In this document: positions 25,816 through 39,524 of the stretch, in pieces | Layout of the letters: each line of letters opens with the position of its first letter | Position numbering within the stretch: the first letter of the stretch is position 1 | Source: Tetrahymena elliotti 4EA | Taxonomy: Eukaryota; Ciliophora; Oligohymenophorea; Hymenostomatida; Tetrahymenidae | NCBI GenBank assembly: GCA_000231825.2 | Contig: JH720302.1 | Coordinates: 1,138,949 to 1,202,948, forward strand | Direction: 5' to 3' | DNA: 64,000 nucleotides | The notes under the pieces: model-generated | Databases searched by the model: none | Told to the model about the DNA's origin: nothing | Seen by the model: the letters and a program-made list of their open reading frames with translations, nothing else | Position numbers and translations under genes: made by a program

Positions 25816-27978
25816 TCAAAACATGTTGCATCTATTTTTTTTTTTGAGTAAATATTTTTCAGCTGCTGCTAACCTTCTTTAACCTCTTTTGCTACTAGGA
25901 TTGTTCTTAATATATTCTTTGTAATCTTTAATGGCATCTTCAATTGAAGAGTCATCACTTTCAGCTTTTCCAATTTCATCTTTAGCAATAGCAACTTCTA
26001 AAAAATAGTCTTAATCAGTATTATCAAGACTCTAGCAAATCTAATAATTTTCCTTAACTTTTCTCCATTATTTTTATTGTCTACAAGCAACAGCCAAACT
26101 CTCATAAAAATGAATTTTGGCTTTATTATTTTTATTAAATTTCTTATCAATATTAATGCTTTCTTCAAAATTCTTTATGGCTTCTTCTAACTTTTTCTTT
26201 AGAAAGTAAGCCTATCCCAAGTTATAAAAATATTTAGAGTGATTGTAATTATTTTAAGATTCATAATTTTAATTCATTTATTGCTATCTATTTTAGGATT
26301 CATAAAATTTTTTAATAGCTAAATCATATTTTTCAATTGCTTTATCATACTAACGTTTTTCATAGAAACAGTTGCCTTAGTTATAAAGGCATTCATGGTA
26401 TTAAATTAAAGCATCATAAGTTTAAACATTTTCAAGTTCTTTTAAATATTTATCATATGATTTGATTGCTTTGTCGTACTATCCTTTTTCGCTGTAAGCA
26501 AAGCCTATATTGTAATGACAGGCTATTTTCTTACTATCCTTTTACAAACAAATAGTATATGATTTGATTCCTTGTAAAAAAAGTCCATTTTCAACCTATG
26601 CAATTCCTAAATTATAATAATAAGAAGGATTTAATGGTTAAATACTTATTGCTTCTTAATATTATTTTATTGCGTCTTCTAGCTATCCCTTATTTTTGTA
26701 AGCTATAGCTAAGTTGTAATAGTAATTGTCATTTTTAGTTTTATTATTTTTATTCAATTTGACCAATTTATCAAAAGATTAAATAGCTTCATCATAGAAC
26801 TTAAGGTCATCTTAAAGAAAACCTTACTCATATAAATATAGTTCATTATTTTTGTCTATTTAAGTACACATTGTAATCAGTTTATAAGCTGTTTCTTTTT
26901 GTTAATTTTTAATTTTTTAAAATTCTTCAAAAATTACATCCTTTAAATTCTATTCTAATTTCTTCTATTTTAATTCATCAAATTAATTTTTGATATCAGA
27001 AATAGAGAGTCTTTGATTGTAATCTTTGCAAAGTATTTTGGAAAGAATTTGATTTAATTCCTTACTCAATTAATCCAATTGTATATATTCATTCTACCAT
27101 ATTAAGTCTTACTATTACCCTCCTACTAAATAGTAAAGGGACATACCAAAAGTCCAAGAGTCAGCTTTAAAACTTAAAAGATATTCTTTATTCTTTTGCT
27201 ACTCTTACCATTCAGGAGGATAGCAATGTTAATGCTACTAAGGAATATCATAATTTTCAAGTAAAATGTTATCAACTAAATCAAAATTACAAATTTTTAC
27301 TTCGTTCTTATTACCTATTAAAATATTTTCAATCTTCCTTTCTTTCAGAGTGAATTTGTTACCTTCTTGTTGATTAATGTAATTAATAGCTGATAGCAAC
27401 TCAGTAGCAAAGTTGATTATATAGAATTCATAAATTTAATTTTGATTGATTTTAAAGTTGTTTTTCTTTAAATTGTGTGTACACATCTCCATGACAATAT
27501 AGTAATTATTACTAATTTTTAAATTTTCATAGTGTTTTATGATGTTAGGATGGCTAAGTTAAGAAATAGCTTTGGCTTTTTAAAACAAATCATTTGAAAA
27601 TTTTCCATTTTAATCTTAAAGATTTATTTTTTTAATTGCGCATTCATTATTCTTCTCATCTTTTGCAAGGAAAATCTACCCAAGATATCCTTCATACTCT
27701 ATATTTTATTCTTCTAAATCTTTAAATTCATATTTGTCTTCAAGTTACTCACAAAAAATATCATACATTTTTTTTAACTCATCACTTTTAATAGCATATT
27801 ATTGCTATTGCGACTACTGTTATGGAGATATTGATGTTCTTTTTTCTGCATTGCATTACTCATTGACATCATAAACATAATCTTTATTATTTTGAAATTT
27901 AGATTACCCCAGTTGTTAGTTCGAGAGGAAGGAGCTTTGTGTATTATTTTATTAATAATTTAAACTTATTTCAGCCAT
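25816..27978 (-). CDS. Pseudokinase-TPR repeat protein
   Basis: A 720-residue single-exon protein. A Gln-rich N-terminus (about 1-65) is followed by a protein-kinase-like domain (about 90-340) and at least five TPR-type helical repeats (about 405-680). The kinase lobe keeps the ATP-anchoring Lys (CAIKKI, Lys116), the HPNIIKHYE segment and the F-helix region DSWTFGMSLYY. The catalytic loop reads LKERKIENIL, with no HRD Asp, and the metal-binding DFG reads NFD. It is thus predicted to be catalytically dead or strongly impaired, acting as a scaffold whose TPRs bind partners. TPR consensus is clear, for example YYYNLGIAQVENG and YNIGFAYSEKGQYDKAI. No signal peptide or membrane segment, so probably cytosolic. 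The stop follows a Lys run encoded by an 11-A tract, so that end is sensitive to sequencing errors. Confidence 0.85.
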
Positions 27979-28902
27979 TTTAATTAATATTTACTTTAGA
28001 ATTAATTAATTAATTTATTTTAGTATTAATATTTAACTAATTATTTAAGCTCCTTCTATTAATTACATATATTACATTAGTAATTGATATTTCGCTGTTC
28101 ATAAATACCATCTCATAGATTTGCTTGTTTCCCTTGATATTATTTGTTTTAGCTATTTTACTTTTTTTACTTCTGAAAAAGGTTTAGAATAAGTCAAAAC
28201 TTTTTTTTCTTACAGTTGACAAATTTTTAATTTATCTTATTCATTCATTCATTCATTCATTTACCTTTACAAAACGATTGTTAATATTAAATTTTTTAAA
28301 AAAAGATGAAGTATTTAGAGTTTTAGAAAAAAATACCCTTAAGGTTATCTATCAAAACAAATTAGAATATAAACAATAATTCAAAAGAAAGATGCAACTT
28401 TGTTAATAAACATATTTATTTTTATTTTTTTATTTTTAAATGCATCTAAATTAACTCACAGATTCTATTTCATTAAGATAAAAGATGATAATGTATAGAA
28501 AAGAAAGATTTACAATTTTATTAATAAAAAGATTCTATTTCAAAAAGCTAAAAGATTATTATGAAAGAAATAGACAGATTAAAAATTTTATTAACAAAAT
28601 ATTTATTTTTTCTTTTTAACATTTACATACTTCAAAATCAGATATTACTCATAGATTCTATTTCTTTAAGATAAAAATGATGATGGTGAAAGGTTTTAAA
28701 ATGGGTCATAAATGATATTTTTAAATTCTTTAATTTTGCTCAAAAAAATAAATAAAGCTTTTTTTTTAATTAAAAATTTAAATATTTATTTATATTGAAT
28801 AAATAAAATAGGTAGTATGAAACTTGATTAATGATAATTGAATAGGTAGTTAAGATTGATTTTGGATATGAGTAGTTAGGTATATTAATTATATATTATA
28901 TT
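27979..28902. other. Intergenic region with simple and diverged repeats
   Basis: This is the upstream region of the pseudokinase gene and the downstream region of the next minus-strand gene. It contains a TCAT tetranucleotide run (28241-28260). A diverged repeat occurs near 28450, 28540 and 28650, each copy holding agattctatttc followed by an aaaagat-type stretch. No coding segment is supported. Confidence 0.6.
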
Positions 28903-31900
28903 TCAATAACTTTAAATTATTGTTGGAAAAATATTTTTGTTAAATTTGTTTCTTGTGTTATCAAAGTAGTTTAGTATTTGTTAAGTATCATAGAATACTC
29001 TAATTACATTATGGTTTTAGTAGACATAAATTTATTCTGGTTATTATTCAATGAAATTATTTCCTTGTTATTTTGAATAAATTATGAGTTTTATCTTTAA
29101 TGTAATTAAGAGTTTGCAAAGAAGTTTAAACATTTAATTGTCAAAAATTTAGATTGAGTCAGCGCAGTAAATTATATATTTTAAGTTGTTAGAAATTTCT
29201 TCAGTTGGGTGTTAATTGAGATAGTCACTTTTGGTAATTAGTTGTTAATTCATAAATTAGATAATAGACTTTCTGATGAAAAAGTGAAATAAATGATTTT
29301 GTTTTTAAAATGTTTTGTTATCAGATATTTATGAGTTAGAATCCATAACTAACTCATAGCTTTTTAAATCTAATTCTATTGATTAGTCTCCATAGGGTTT
29401 CTTTATTTATTTTGATTAATCAAAGTAGAATTGCACAAGAGGATTAAAATAGGACTAATACTCTTAATCTTATGAAATCTTTTCTTTTTTATCTGATGGG
29501 TTTTAGCTAAATATAAACTAATTTTAATTGAAGTTGAACAATTGTAAATCTAAATCTTATTGACTTAGTTAATATCTGCTAACTATTTCTTGTTTAGAAT
29601 TATATGATATTATTTTAGATGTAATTAAGTTGTTAGAATTTAAGTTGAAAACTTCATTTTCTTCAAACAAATCTTGAATCAATTCCATCAACTTGTCATT
29701 TTCATTTGGATTAGATATACCCTATAATATATCTTTTATTATGTTTCCCATACATTTTTTGATTTATAAAGTTTAGGTAAGTGGCATGTAAGTCTGAACC
29801 CATTTATCACTAAAATCAAAATAATTTATGCCTATTTAATCTTCTTCTTGAGTTTGAATTTTACTTACTAAATTGCTTGTAAGCTAGAGTGACTGAATTA
29901 TTTGCTTGTTTCCTAAGTCAGATGAAAATATCATTTAAATTTTAACTCCTACATCTTAACTTAATTTTTTTTTCATCTAAGTAATATCTTTTGATTGCAT
30001 TTTTAATTTTACAAAAATATTATCTAGAGCTTGGACAACTTTAAAAAAGTAATGAGAAATTATTCTTCTTTTTTCTTCAAATATTTTTGTAAGAATTTCT
30101 GCTGCTTTTTTAAATTGCTGCTAATTGATAAGAAATTCCGCTTCAGTAAATCTTAAAAGCAAATCTAAATTATCACTTGAATAATATTGTTTGAAGAATT
30201 CATTCGCCTACTGATCTTATTATATAACTCTAAAAATTTCAAATATATTTTCAAGATCTCTAAAATTAGATTTATCAGTGAAGATTTTACTTTTGAGTTA
30301 TTGTAATTATTATACTTGTTGATTTTATTGTATTGGGAATGTTATTTAAGAGTCTACAGGAGATTCATTTCTAGGATTAGGAGAGAACTTTTGATTTGTT
30401 TAGTTTTGATTATGAAAACTTAAAAAAAATTAATTGCTCTATGACATTAAATTAAAAGTTTTATTCTTTTCCTCTTCTTCCTTTTTCAATGAAAAAGAAA
30501 TGATTTTTTATTTATTATGAAGAGTAGGACTTTTTTAAATAAGGTCTGATGGAGCTTTACAACATAATTATGGGCTTTTTCTTTCATTATTAGATTTCTT
30601 TTGTTGAAAAGAAATATTTTCGCTTTTTTGCTATCTAATTTAAATCAAATTTAGCTGCTTTTTGCATAAATACAGAATTTATTCTGACCTCGCAGGCTAT
30701 TTCAATTTAAAGTAGCACTTAGAAAGCAGGGCCTTTATTTCTATTTCAATAAGTTCAGATTAGTTTAAATGTTTTGAAATTATTAGTAAGCTTTTACAGA
30801 GTCTTTTAATTTCTAGCCAGAAGTTAAATTACATTTATTTGATCCTGCTTTTTTCATTTTGAGAATCTATAAACTCTTAAAATGAGAGTAAAGAGAAGAC
30901 GTAATTCTTTTTTCTATAATATAAATTTGTCAATAATTCAGTTCTCTCTTCTTTTAATTCATCAACTAAATTATTTTCTGTGTAATATGTTTTTCTAGTT
31001 TATGAGTTTTCTTTACATTTCTTATTTGATCCTTAAATTTTTAATATTGAAAAGCGACTTTTTTCTTCATTAATTTTTACAGATTCTCTTTCTTTGTTAT
31101 TAATAAAAAATTAACTTGTGGTGGCTTTTATCACTTAAGATGTATTGCTTTTATTTGGCTTTTTTATGAAAAAATATTGAATGAATTATTCATTGAAATA
31201 ATAAATGAATATTAAATGTTTTCAATGAAATTATTTTACCTTTGAAGAGTTTAAATCATTTTCATTCTTTTTAATATAGCAAAATTGCTAGAGAATGTTA
31301 TAACTTAAGGTATTAGGGTTTTGATTACAAAACTATTAGATTTCGCATTTAGCATAGACTACAGAAGATTGAAAATGTTCAAGAGCTTAAAAATAATGTC
31401 CTTATGAAAGCAATATTGATCCTATGTTATTAAGAGTAGTCCCTAAGGCTTTCAGATTTCCGAATTATTTGAAAAATTCAATATTTTTGTTTAATTTAAG
31501 CAATTATTTTGTTTCATTTTCTTTGTAGTAATCTTCAGAAGATTACAGCATAATTTAATAAATGAGTTTAAAACTTTAATATAGCTCATAAGTTTCCAAA
31601 GAGAGCTATTCATCTTCGTTTAGCAACTCAAATATGTCTTAGCTTAAATCCTGGTCATTCATTTTTACTAATAACAATGTTAGATCATTTATTGAGTTAT
31701 AAAATATATCTTTAATTTCGATTGTGTAGTAAATAATTACTAAAAAAGAAATCAACCCCAAAACACCAAATGAAATATTAAAAATCAAAAAATAAGTTTT
31801 AAAAAAATTATCAATTTGTTCTGCGTGCTATTTCAAGTCTTCATTAGAAATTATATTTATCTAAACATAAGGAGTTTTAATTTAGTATTATTTATTTTTT

Positions 31901-33563
31901 GGATTCCTTTTAATTCCTTCAAATTGAGGGCGCTTATCTGCAACGTATACAGGATTCATAATTACAATTGTTTGGGTTCCATTTCTGTTATATGAAAATG
32001 TTTAGTTAAATTATTTAACTTGATTTATATTTTATTAGGTTATTTTTTCAACTTCCATAAATAATTGATTGCCATAGTATTTGTTTATAGTTTCATTAAA
32101 TTAAATAGCCTCATTTTAAGATTATAAATACTAAAATTCTTTGCTTTAAAGTGTTTCTATTGAATTTATGCCAAGAGATTATTTCGAATCATATAATAGG
32201 ATTTAACTTTGAGGTTCTATAAAGTAAACCTATTTTGTAGAGCTCACATAATTTTAGAAATAATTTTATGTATGATTAAATCTTAATTCTAAACAAGCAA
32301 CACTTTCTAATTGTTCTTAATTTGTTGTTTTATTATAGACCATCAATCTTTAGCATGACAAGGAAGATAAAGAAGGAATTTTTGTAGCATAAATTAAGCT
32401 AGGTGGGAAGATTTGCACAGATTCTTATTTAGATGATTCAATATACCAAAATCTGCATCGAGGATCTATTCCAGTATCAGGGCAAATAGGAATTTTAGGT
32501 TACTTTTTTATAGTCGTATTCATACCGCTGATGGAATAAAGAGAGTTATATTGAAATGTTTCCAAAAAATCATTTATTATCAATGTTTTTTTTGTGATAT
32601 TACTTTTGATTGCATCTTGAAGTTAAAATGCTCTTGAAAGAATATGGTATCTATCATAAATGGCTAGTTTCTATAGTGATAATTCATCTAATTATTAAAA
32701 GCTTGTGTAGTTTGTCTAAAACCTATATTTTAATTATTTTCTTATTTATTAAACTGTATAAGAAATTATCAGGATTGATTTACTTCCTGAGAGGGATTAC
32801 AATTTCACCTCACAAATTTGTTTTGTAAAAATCTAATTGAATTGATTTATTTTAAATTTTAGAAGGAATTATTAACAACATTCTAATAAAGTTTTAGTTG
32901 TCAAATAAAAATTTTAAGATTAATTAATATCAATCACAAACAATTTTCACTCTAAAATTACAATTCAAGTAAGTTCAAAATAGTACTATTTGAAAGTTTT
33001 CTGTAAACTAAAAATGTGACTTAAAAGTTGTTTTGTTGTGAAAAAGTAATTATGATGATACAATCATGGCTTTATAAAGAAATTTAGTATCTCCAATTTT
33101 AAATATATTGAGATAAAAATTTTAATATTTTTAATAAATAAGTAAAATAACTAAAATTCTAAATAATTTTTGATAATTACCAGAGGTTTATAAGAATAGG
33201 ATTTTTTTAAAATATCTCTAAAATTTTTGGGTCAACATCTTTTGTATAGAGCATTTCAAGAGGGACTAGTGAGGATACATGGGCTGGATTGTAAGCGACT
33301 TTACCTGCTACTAGTTTAGATAGATATTAATTCAACGTTCTGATATATATTGGCACTTTTTAGAGCTCGTTGCTCAGTTCAAAAGTAATCTACTAACTAA
33401 AAATTTAACTATACATTATCTATGATTAGAATAGCTTTTCTTATATCTCTTAGTTGAAATCTTTAAGATATTTAAGAGCAATGTATTAGCTCATAATCCC
33501 TTATAAAAATATTAGAAAGATTGGTAAACTGACTAACAAAATGAGGGTTTATTTAAGATTCAT
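28903..33563 (-). CDS. Membrane sensor-like protein with TPR-like and VWA-like regions, paralog A
   Basis: Three exons on the minus strand: 33563-33181, 32722-31240 and 31158-28903 (introns 458 and 81 bp, GT...AG), giving 1373 residues. An N-terminal hydrophobic segment (MNLKQTLILLVSLPIFL) and a second one near residues 430-460 flank a ~400-residue extracellular region with several Cys and N-glycosylation sites, reminiscent of Cache-type sensors. After the second span comes a TPR-like pair (NNIGSILLSQGHYFQALEHF, about 545-600), a long charged linker, and a C-terminal VWA-like fold (about 1020-1330). There the strand normally carrying the DxSxS metal site reads IFSSDLGNK, so metal binding is doubtful. 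Splice sites were chosen by frame continuity and by matching exon 1 length (383 bp) in the neighbouring paralog. Likely a plasma-membrane receptor or scaffold; ligand unknown. Confidence 0.8.
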
Positions 33564-34850
33564 GTCTAATTGTTTTTGTTGAGTTAATTAATTAACTTTT
33601 ATAAAAAAATTTATATTTATTTTTTGTCTTCTAATTATTACTTTTCTTCTCTTAAGATCTTATTAAATGTTCAAACAACAAAAAAATCTAAGTATTTCAG
33701 ATTTATTTACCAATTAAAAATTTTATCTCAACAAGAATTATCAAAACAACATATCAGATTTAGTAACTTGATTCAAATTAAATATTCTTTGTTCTTTTTG
33801 TTATTTTTAGAAACGTGAAATATTGGGTTGTATATTTCAATAGAATTTAAAATTATAATTTTTAATGGCTAGCTTATATTAGCTTACTATTTAAAATCTT
33901 TTTTAGCTTGACTAAGTAGAACAATCAATTAAATTACCTTTATTAACTATTCAATATTTATTAAAATTATCATATTTATTTTTTTGTGACTGTCTTCATT
34001 CGATTTGCTAAAAAATGTAATGGATGATTCAATTTTCTTTTATTTTATTATCTAATTTTATATGCTATCTCTAATTAAGCAATTCTTATTTTATTAATTT
34101 TCCTCAAAAGTCTAACTTGAATAAATTACTTTATTAATAACGTAATTAGCGTTAGTCTCGAATGTATTTTAAATTTAATAGTATGAGAAGATAAAATCAA
34201 ATATTTAGAGCTTATATTTCTTAAGATTCTTATTTTAGTATACAGTTATTTAGGCTTTTTAAGTTGACACACCCTTTTTGTTTTCAAATTCTTGATGAAT
34301 TAACCTTATTAACAATTTGTAGAAATTCTGATAAATTACTAGGTTTCTTATGGTATAAAATTATATCTAGATTTACATTTATTATATTTGATGAAAAGTG
34401 TATTACAAATTAATTTACAAAGTAAATAAATTGAAAAAACTTCAAAGCTTTAAATTACACACCTCTACCAACTAATTAATAAATTATAAATGAAAAATGA
34501 TCTAAAATAATATTTTATCAATTTTATTTACAAAATTTTTTATACACTATGAAAGATAAAAAATTAAGATATTTATTTTTACAGAAAAAAATATATCACA
34601 TTTATTTTTTATGATTATTATATTTTCCAAATTTTTAAGATTGTATATGGGATAAAATTATTGAGAAACTAAAGTACAGCTGATAGATATTATTTTTTTA
34701 CTTTGCTTGATTTTTCATATATTTTAGTGTAAGTAAAAAATAACTTTGGTTAAGTATTCAGAATTTATCATGTTAAAGTAATTATAATTTACTAGTAAAT
34801 TTCTTCAGTAAAATTTTCGTGATAGGTATTTAAAAGAATAGAAAAAATAA
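33564..34850. other. Intergenic spacer between the two sensor paralogs
   Basis: AT-rich sequence with long T and A runs, containing the upstream region of paralog A and the 3' flank of paralog B. Open stretches such as 33624-33818 have intergenic composition and no recognisable protein features. Nothing else was identified. Confidence 0.5.
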
Positions 34851-37800
34851 TCAGTGATTCTAAATTATTGTGGCATATACATTTTAATTAAATTGACTCC
34901 TTAAATTGCTTAGATAATTTAATACTAGTTAAGGCTCATAAAACACCCTAATTACTTAACAATTATCAAAAACATAAATTTAATCTTCTTATTATTCAAT
35001 AAAGTTCATACTTTTTTATTAAGCATAAATAATAAGCTTGATTTTAAATCTTACTAGCAATTTGCAAAGGAGCTTAAACATTTTATTATCAAAAAGTTAA
35101 ATTGAATTGGTGCAGTAAATGACATATTTAAAGATATTTTAATTATCAATGTATTAGGTTGATTCATTTTTTGTAATTTGAAGATAAATTTAATTTTGGA
35201 TAAATTAAGAAATTACTTTTCTAATCACAAAATGGAATAGATCATTTTTTTATTAAAATTAACTATTCTCCTAAACATTTTATATAAAATAATCACTGTT
35301 ATCAAATCTGTCAGAATGATCGCCTTCAGATTACTACAATTTTAATGCCTAATAATTTTTTTTTTTAATTTTTTTTTTTGATATTTAATGTGATAAAGAA
35401 GTATCATTCTCCTAATTTTACTTTTCTATTAAATTTTGATTGATAGATATATAATATTAATTTTACTAAAATACCTAATCTGATTCATTTTCGAAGTAGC
35501 TTTGTTTTGAATTTTCTAGATTTGATCTTTAACTCGACTGTATTTTTTTTATCGAATCATTTTAGTTCTAAAAGAAAAATTATTTATTTTCTTCAAATAG
35601 CTCACAAGTAATTTAGAAAATTTTAGAAAACTCTTCTTGGTTATTTGTTAGCAAAATAATGTCTTTTATTATTTAACCAATTAAATTACTTATTTTAGTT
35701 GATTAGATGAGAGGTAAATAAGTTTATATATAATTATCTGATTAATCAATTAGAGTTATTGAAACTTTATCTCCCTTTCTTGTGAGAACATTGCTTATTA
35801 AATTACTTGTGAGCTATAGTAATTTCATTTCCTATTTATTATCCATTTAAGATGAAATAACAATTTAAACATGAAATTTTAACTCAGAAGAAAGCTTCAA
35901 TTTCATATTTTTTATTTCACTTGATTCTATTTTTTAGCTGTTAAATATTGAATAAAGAGTATCTACAATTAGGTATTTATAGTGTGATATTATTCTTTTT
36001 TTTTCTTCAAGAATTTTTGTCAGAATTTCAGCAGCTTTTTTATATTTCCGATTAATTATTAGCAGACGAACTTCAGTAAAATTTAAAAGCAAATCTAAAT
36101 TTTCAAAAGAAAGGTAGTTGTTAAAAAAATCTTGTGATTATTTATCTAGTTCTAAATTTCTAAGTATATTGAATAGACTTTCTACCATAATTAGATCAGA
36201 TTTTTAAAAAGAATCTTCTTAAGTTTATTTTAGTTAGGCAAATTTATGTTTTAATTATTTTGGAAAGGGAGAAACTAAAACATTTCCAAAAGGGTAATTG
36301 CTTTGTGAAGATTCATTAATTTATTTCTAATCTTTGGTTTGCATTTCATTGCTAAAATTAATAGGATTAGGATTCAAATGCTAATTGCTTAGAAACAATT
36401 AATTATATGTTCTATTATCTGTATCTTCCTCTTCCTTTTAAAATGTATTAGAAGTAATCTTTAGCTGGTTTTGTTCAAAGTTAAAAATATTAAGAGTAAA
36501 ATTGTTTTTTTAGGAGCTCTTAAATGCCCTTATTAATTTTTTTGTTTACTAACTAGGTAGCTGCATAATACTTTATTTTGACATTTACATTTTTTCATTA
36601 AAATTATATATTGATTATTAAAGAGGAGATTGTAAATTATTGTTTTCTTTCTCTATTTTTTATATATGATTTAATTTCTTTTTACTGAAAAGTAGAATTT
36701 GTTAAGATTTAATTGGGTTTTCCATATTAAAGTAGCATTTAGAAATCAAAATATTAGTTTCTACTTCTATTTACTTACTATATGGTAAATATCTTGAAAT
36801 TTTTAATAAATTTTTGCAAAGTTTTTTTATTTCATACCAAAAGTTGAATAAATTTTGGCATCCGATTATTTTCTATCTACAATCACATTATTCTTAAAGA
36901 GCAAGAAGAGAAGTGATATAATTTCTTTCTCTTTAATATAAATTATTTAAAAGATCAATTTCTTCTTCATTTAATTCTTCAATCACTTTGCCTTCATTTA
37001 CAAAATCTTTACTGGTATTACTACTTTCCTTAAATTTCTTAGATTTATTTGGTTTAATTGCAGAAAAAATGCTTTTATTCTAATCTCTGTTTACTTTGTT
37101 GGCTAAACTCTTCTTAGCGATTGATTAACAGCTCATGCGCACTTCCTTCTAATAAAAATTAAAAATATAAATTTAGACTTTTTTAAAAAGTATTAGATAT
37201 TAAATGTACCTTTTCTTCCTTTTTATCATTTTCTCCTTATTAGTCATCATTAAAAAAACAAGTACTTTAGAGGATGCCAAGATTAGATAAATTTGAGTTC
37301 TAGAGGCAGTATTCTTGAATTTCATATTTAGCATAAATTACAGATGATTAAAAATTTTCTAGTGCTTGAAAGTAATGTCCTTATTTGAGTAATATGGAAC
37401 CTAGATTGTTAAATGTAATTCCAACAGCTTTCATATTTCTAAATTACTTGAAAAATTCAATACTTTTATTCAATTTCAGTAACTGTTCTGTCTCGTTTTA
37501 ATTGTAGAAATCCTCTGAGGAATAAAGCATAATTTAATATATTTACTTGAAGCTTTCATATAATTAATAAGTATCAAGTGAAAGTTATTATTCAGAAGTC
37601 GCAATATCAAATATATCTTATGATAATTCTTTATCATTCATTTTAACTAAGATTTCTGTAAGTTATTTTATAGAAATATAAAAAATATTTCTTATTTTAA
37701 AGGCATAATAAATGACGAGAAAGATAGATATTAATCCAAGAAAACCAAATAAAATATTGAATATTAAAAAATAAATCTAGAAAAAATCTTCTATTTTCTT

Positions 37801-39524
37801 TGCATGAAGCTTCAAATTTTCATTTGAGATAATGTTTACTTAGATATAAGGAGTTTTTATTAAATACTGGTTTGCTTTTGATTTTTATTAATTTCCATAA
37901 AATTAGGAAAATTGTGGAAGCTTTTCAATAACATAAACTGGGTTCATAATTACTATCGTTTAGGTTCCGTTTCTGTTATATGAAAAGGTTTAATTATATT
38001 AATTAACTTCATCTATATATTCTGTATTTAATTTACTAACATTTCTGAATATTGGATTTTAATAATTATTTTTAAGAGTGTCATTAAAATTGATGGCATC
38101 GCTTTATGATTTTAATTAAAAAAATTCTTGATTATCCAAAGTCTCAATTTATGTTACTCCTAATGGCTCTTAAGAATCATATAAAAGTATTTAGCTTGTA
38201 GGTTCTAAAAAGTAAACTTGCTTTGTAGAGCTTGCATAATTTTAAAAATAATTTTGAGTTTGATTGAATCTTAATCCTAAGCAAATTACGCTTTACATTT
38301 CCTCTTTTTAAGTAGTCTTATTAAACAACATCATTCTCTAGCATGATAAAGATGATAGAGAAGCAGTTTTTTACCCATAAACTAAATTTGGTGGATACAT
38401 CTAAAGAGATTCTTGTTAAGCTGATTATGCATACCAATATCTACATCTTACATCGTTTCCAACTTAACAACTTGGCGCTTTGTGCTAAACCCTTAAGGTT
38501 GAGTTAGTACCTGTTATAGAATATATTGCTTAGTATTAAAATGTCTCGAAAAAATCACTGATAACTAAAGATTTTTTTTAGACACGACTATTTATAATGT
38601 CTTACATCTAAAATGCTCTTGAAAGTACATGATATCTATCTAATGTGTATAGCTTGTATTAACCGATTTAATCCATTTAATCAATACTACTAAAATTAAC
38701 TTAATACCTTATATATTAGAATAAAAATTACTTAAAAATATAGAGCAAATAAAATTTTAATTTGTGCTTTCGAAAATTGTGTTCAATAATTATTATTTTT
38801 AACTCAATTTTAAAAGGAACTAGTAAGAATAAATCATGAAAACCAAATTCATGCGGAATAAAATTTTGAATAAATAAATAATTAGATAATCAATTTATGT
38901 TATTAATTCACAAAAAAATTAATTAAAATTTAAAAGTGTAATCGGCTTTGAGAGGATTCTTCTGAATTAGAAAACTAAGATTGCTTTTACAATTTTTTCA
39001 TTTTTTATGAGTTATTTTTACAATTTTCTAATGGGCTTTAATGTATTTTTAAAAATCAAATTTATAGTTACTTTCTAGGAATATGGTCAAAAATATTTCT
39101 TTGAATCAAAAATTTAAGCAGAATTTAAGTTAATTTTTTACCAACAATTTATGAGGATACGGTTTCTGCTAAACATTTCTAATATTTTAGGATCAGCTAA
39201 TCCATCATGTAGATTTTCTATTAGAATCATTGAAGACCTATGCTAATTATTGTATTTGACTTATCCAGTAACTAGCTTAGAGAGATACTAATTCAAAGTT
39301 CTAATATATAAAGGAATTTTTTGTAATTCTTAGCTAAGTTAGAATGAAACTTGTTAACTAAATATTTGGCTAAACATAATCTAAGCAGAGAATAATTTAT
39401 TTTAAATCTAAGAATTAAATTCCATCAAATAAATTAGAGCTACATACTAGCTAATAATTCCTATAAAAAAAACCAAAATTATTGGTAAGCTAACTAATAT
39501 AACAACAGTATTCTTAATCTTCAT
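34851..39524 (-). CDS. Membrane sensor-like protein with TPR-like and VWA-like regions, paralog B
   Basis: Three exons: 39524-39142, 38707-37210 and 37148-34851 (introns 434 and 61 bp), giving 1392 residues. It aligns with paralog A along its whole length: the same first hydrophobic segment (VVILVSLPIILVFF), the near-identical ectodomain motif SYNRNGTQTIVIMNPVYV, the second span near 430-460, the TPR-like motif NNLGSILLKQGHYFQALENF, and the degenerate VWA-like C-terminus (IVISSQMDNK at the metal-site strand). Intron 1 interrupts the codon after residue 127 in both genes, and intron 2 is phase 0 in both, so the structure predates the duplication. The charged linker between TPR and VWA regions is the most diverged part. 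Tandem same-strand arrangement indicates local duplication. Confidence 0.8.

Noticed and set aside
32610..32828. Plus-strand open frame starting MHLEVKMLLKEYG
   Set aside because: It is antisense to the start of exon 2 and to intron 1 of the sensor paralog A gene and has no independent support.
33624..33818. Plus-strand open frame of 64 codons in the spacer between sensor paralogs
   Set aside because: Composition is that of AT-rich spacer and no protein feature is visible.
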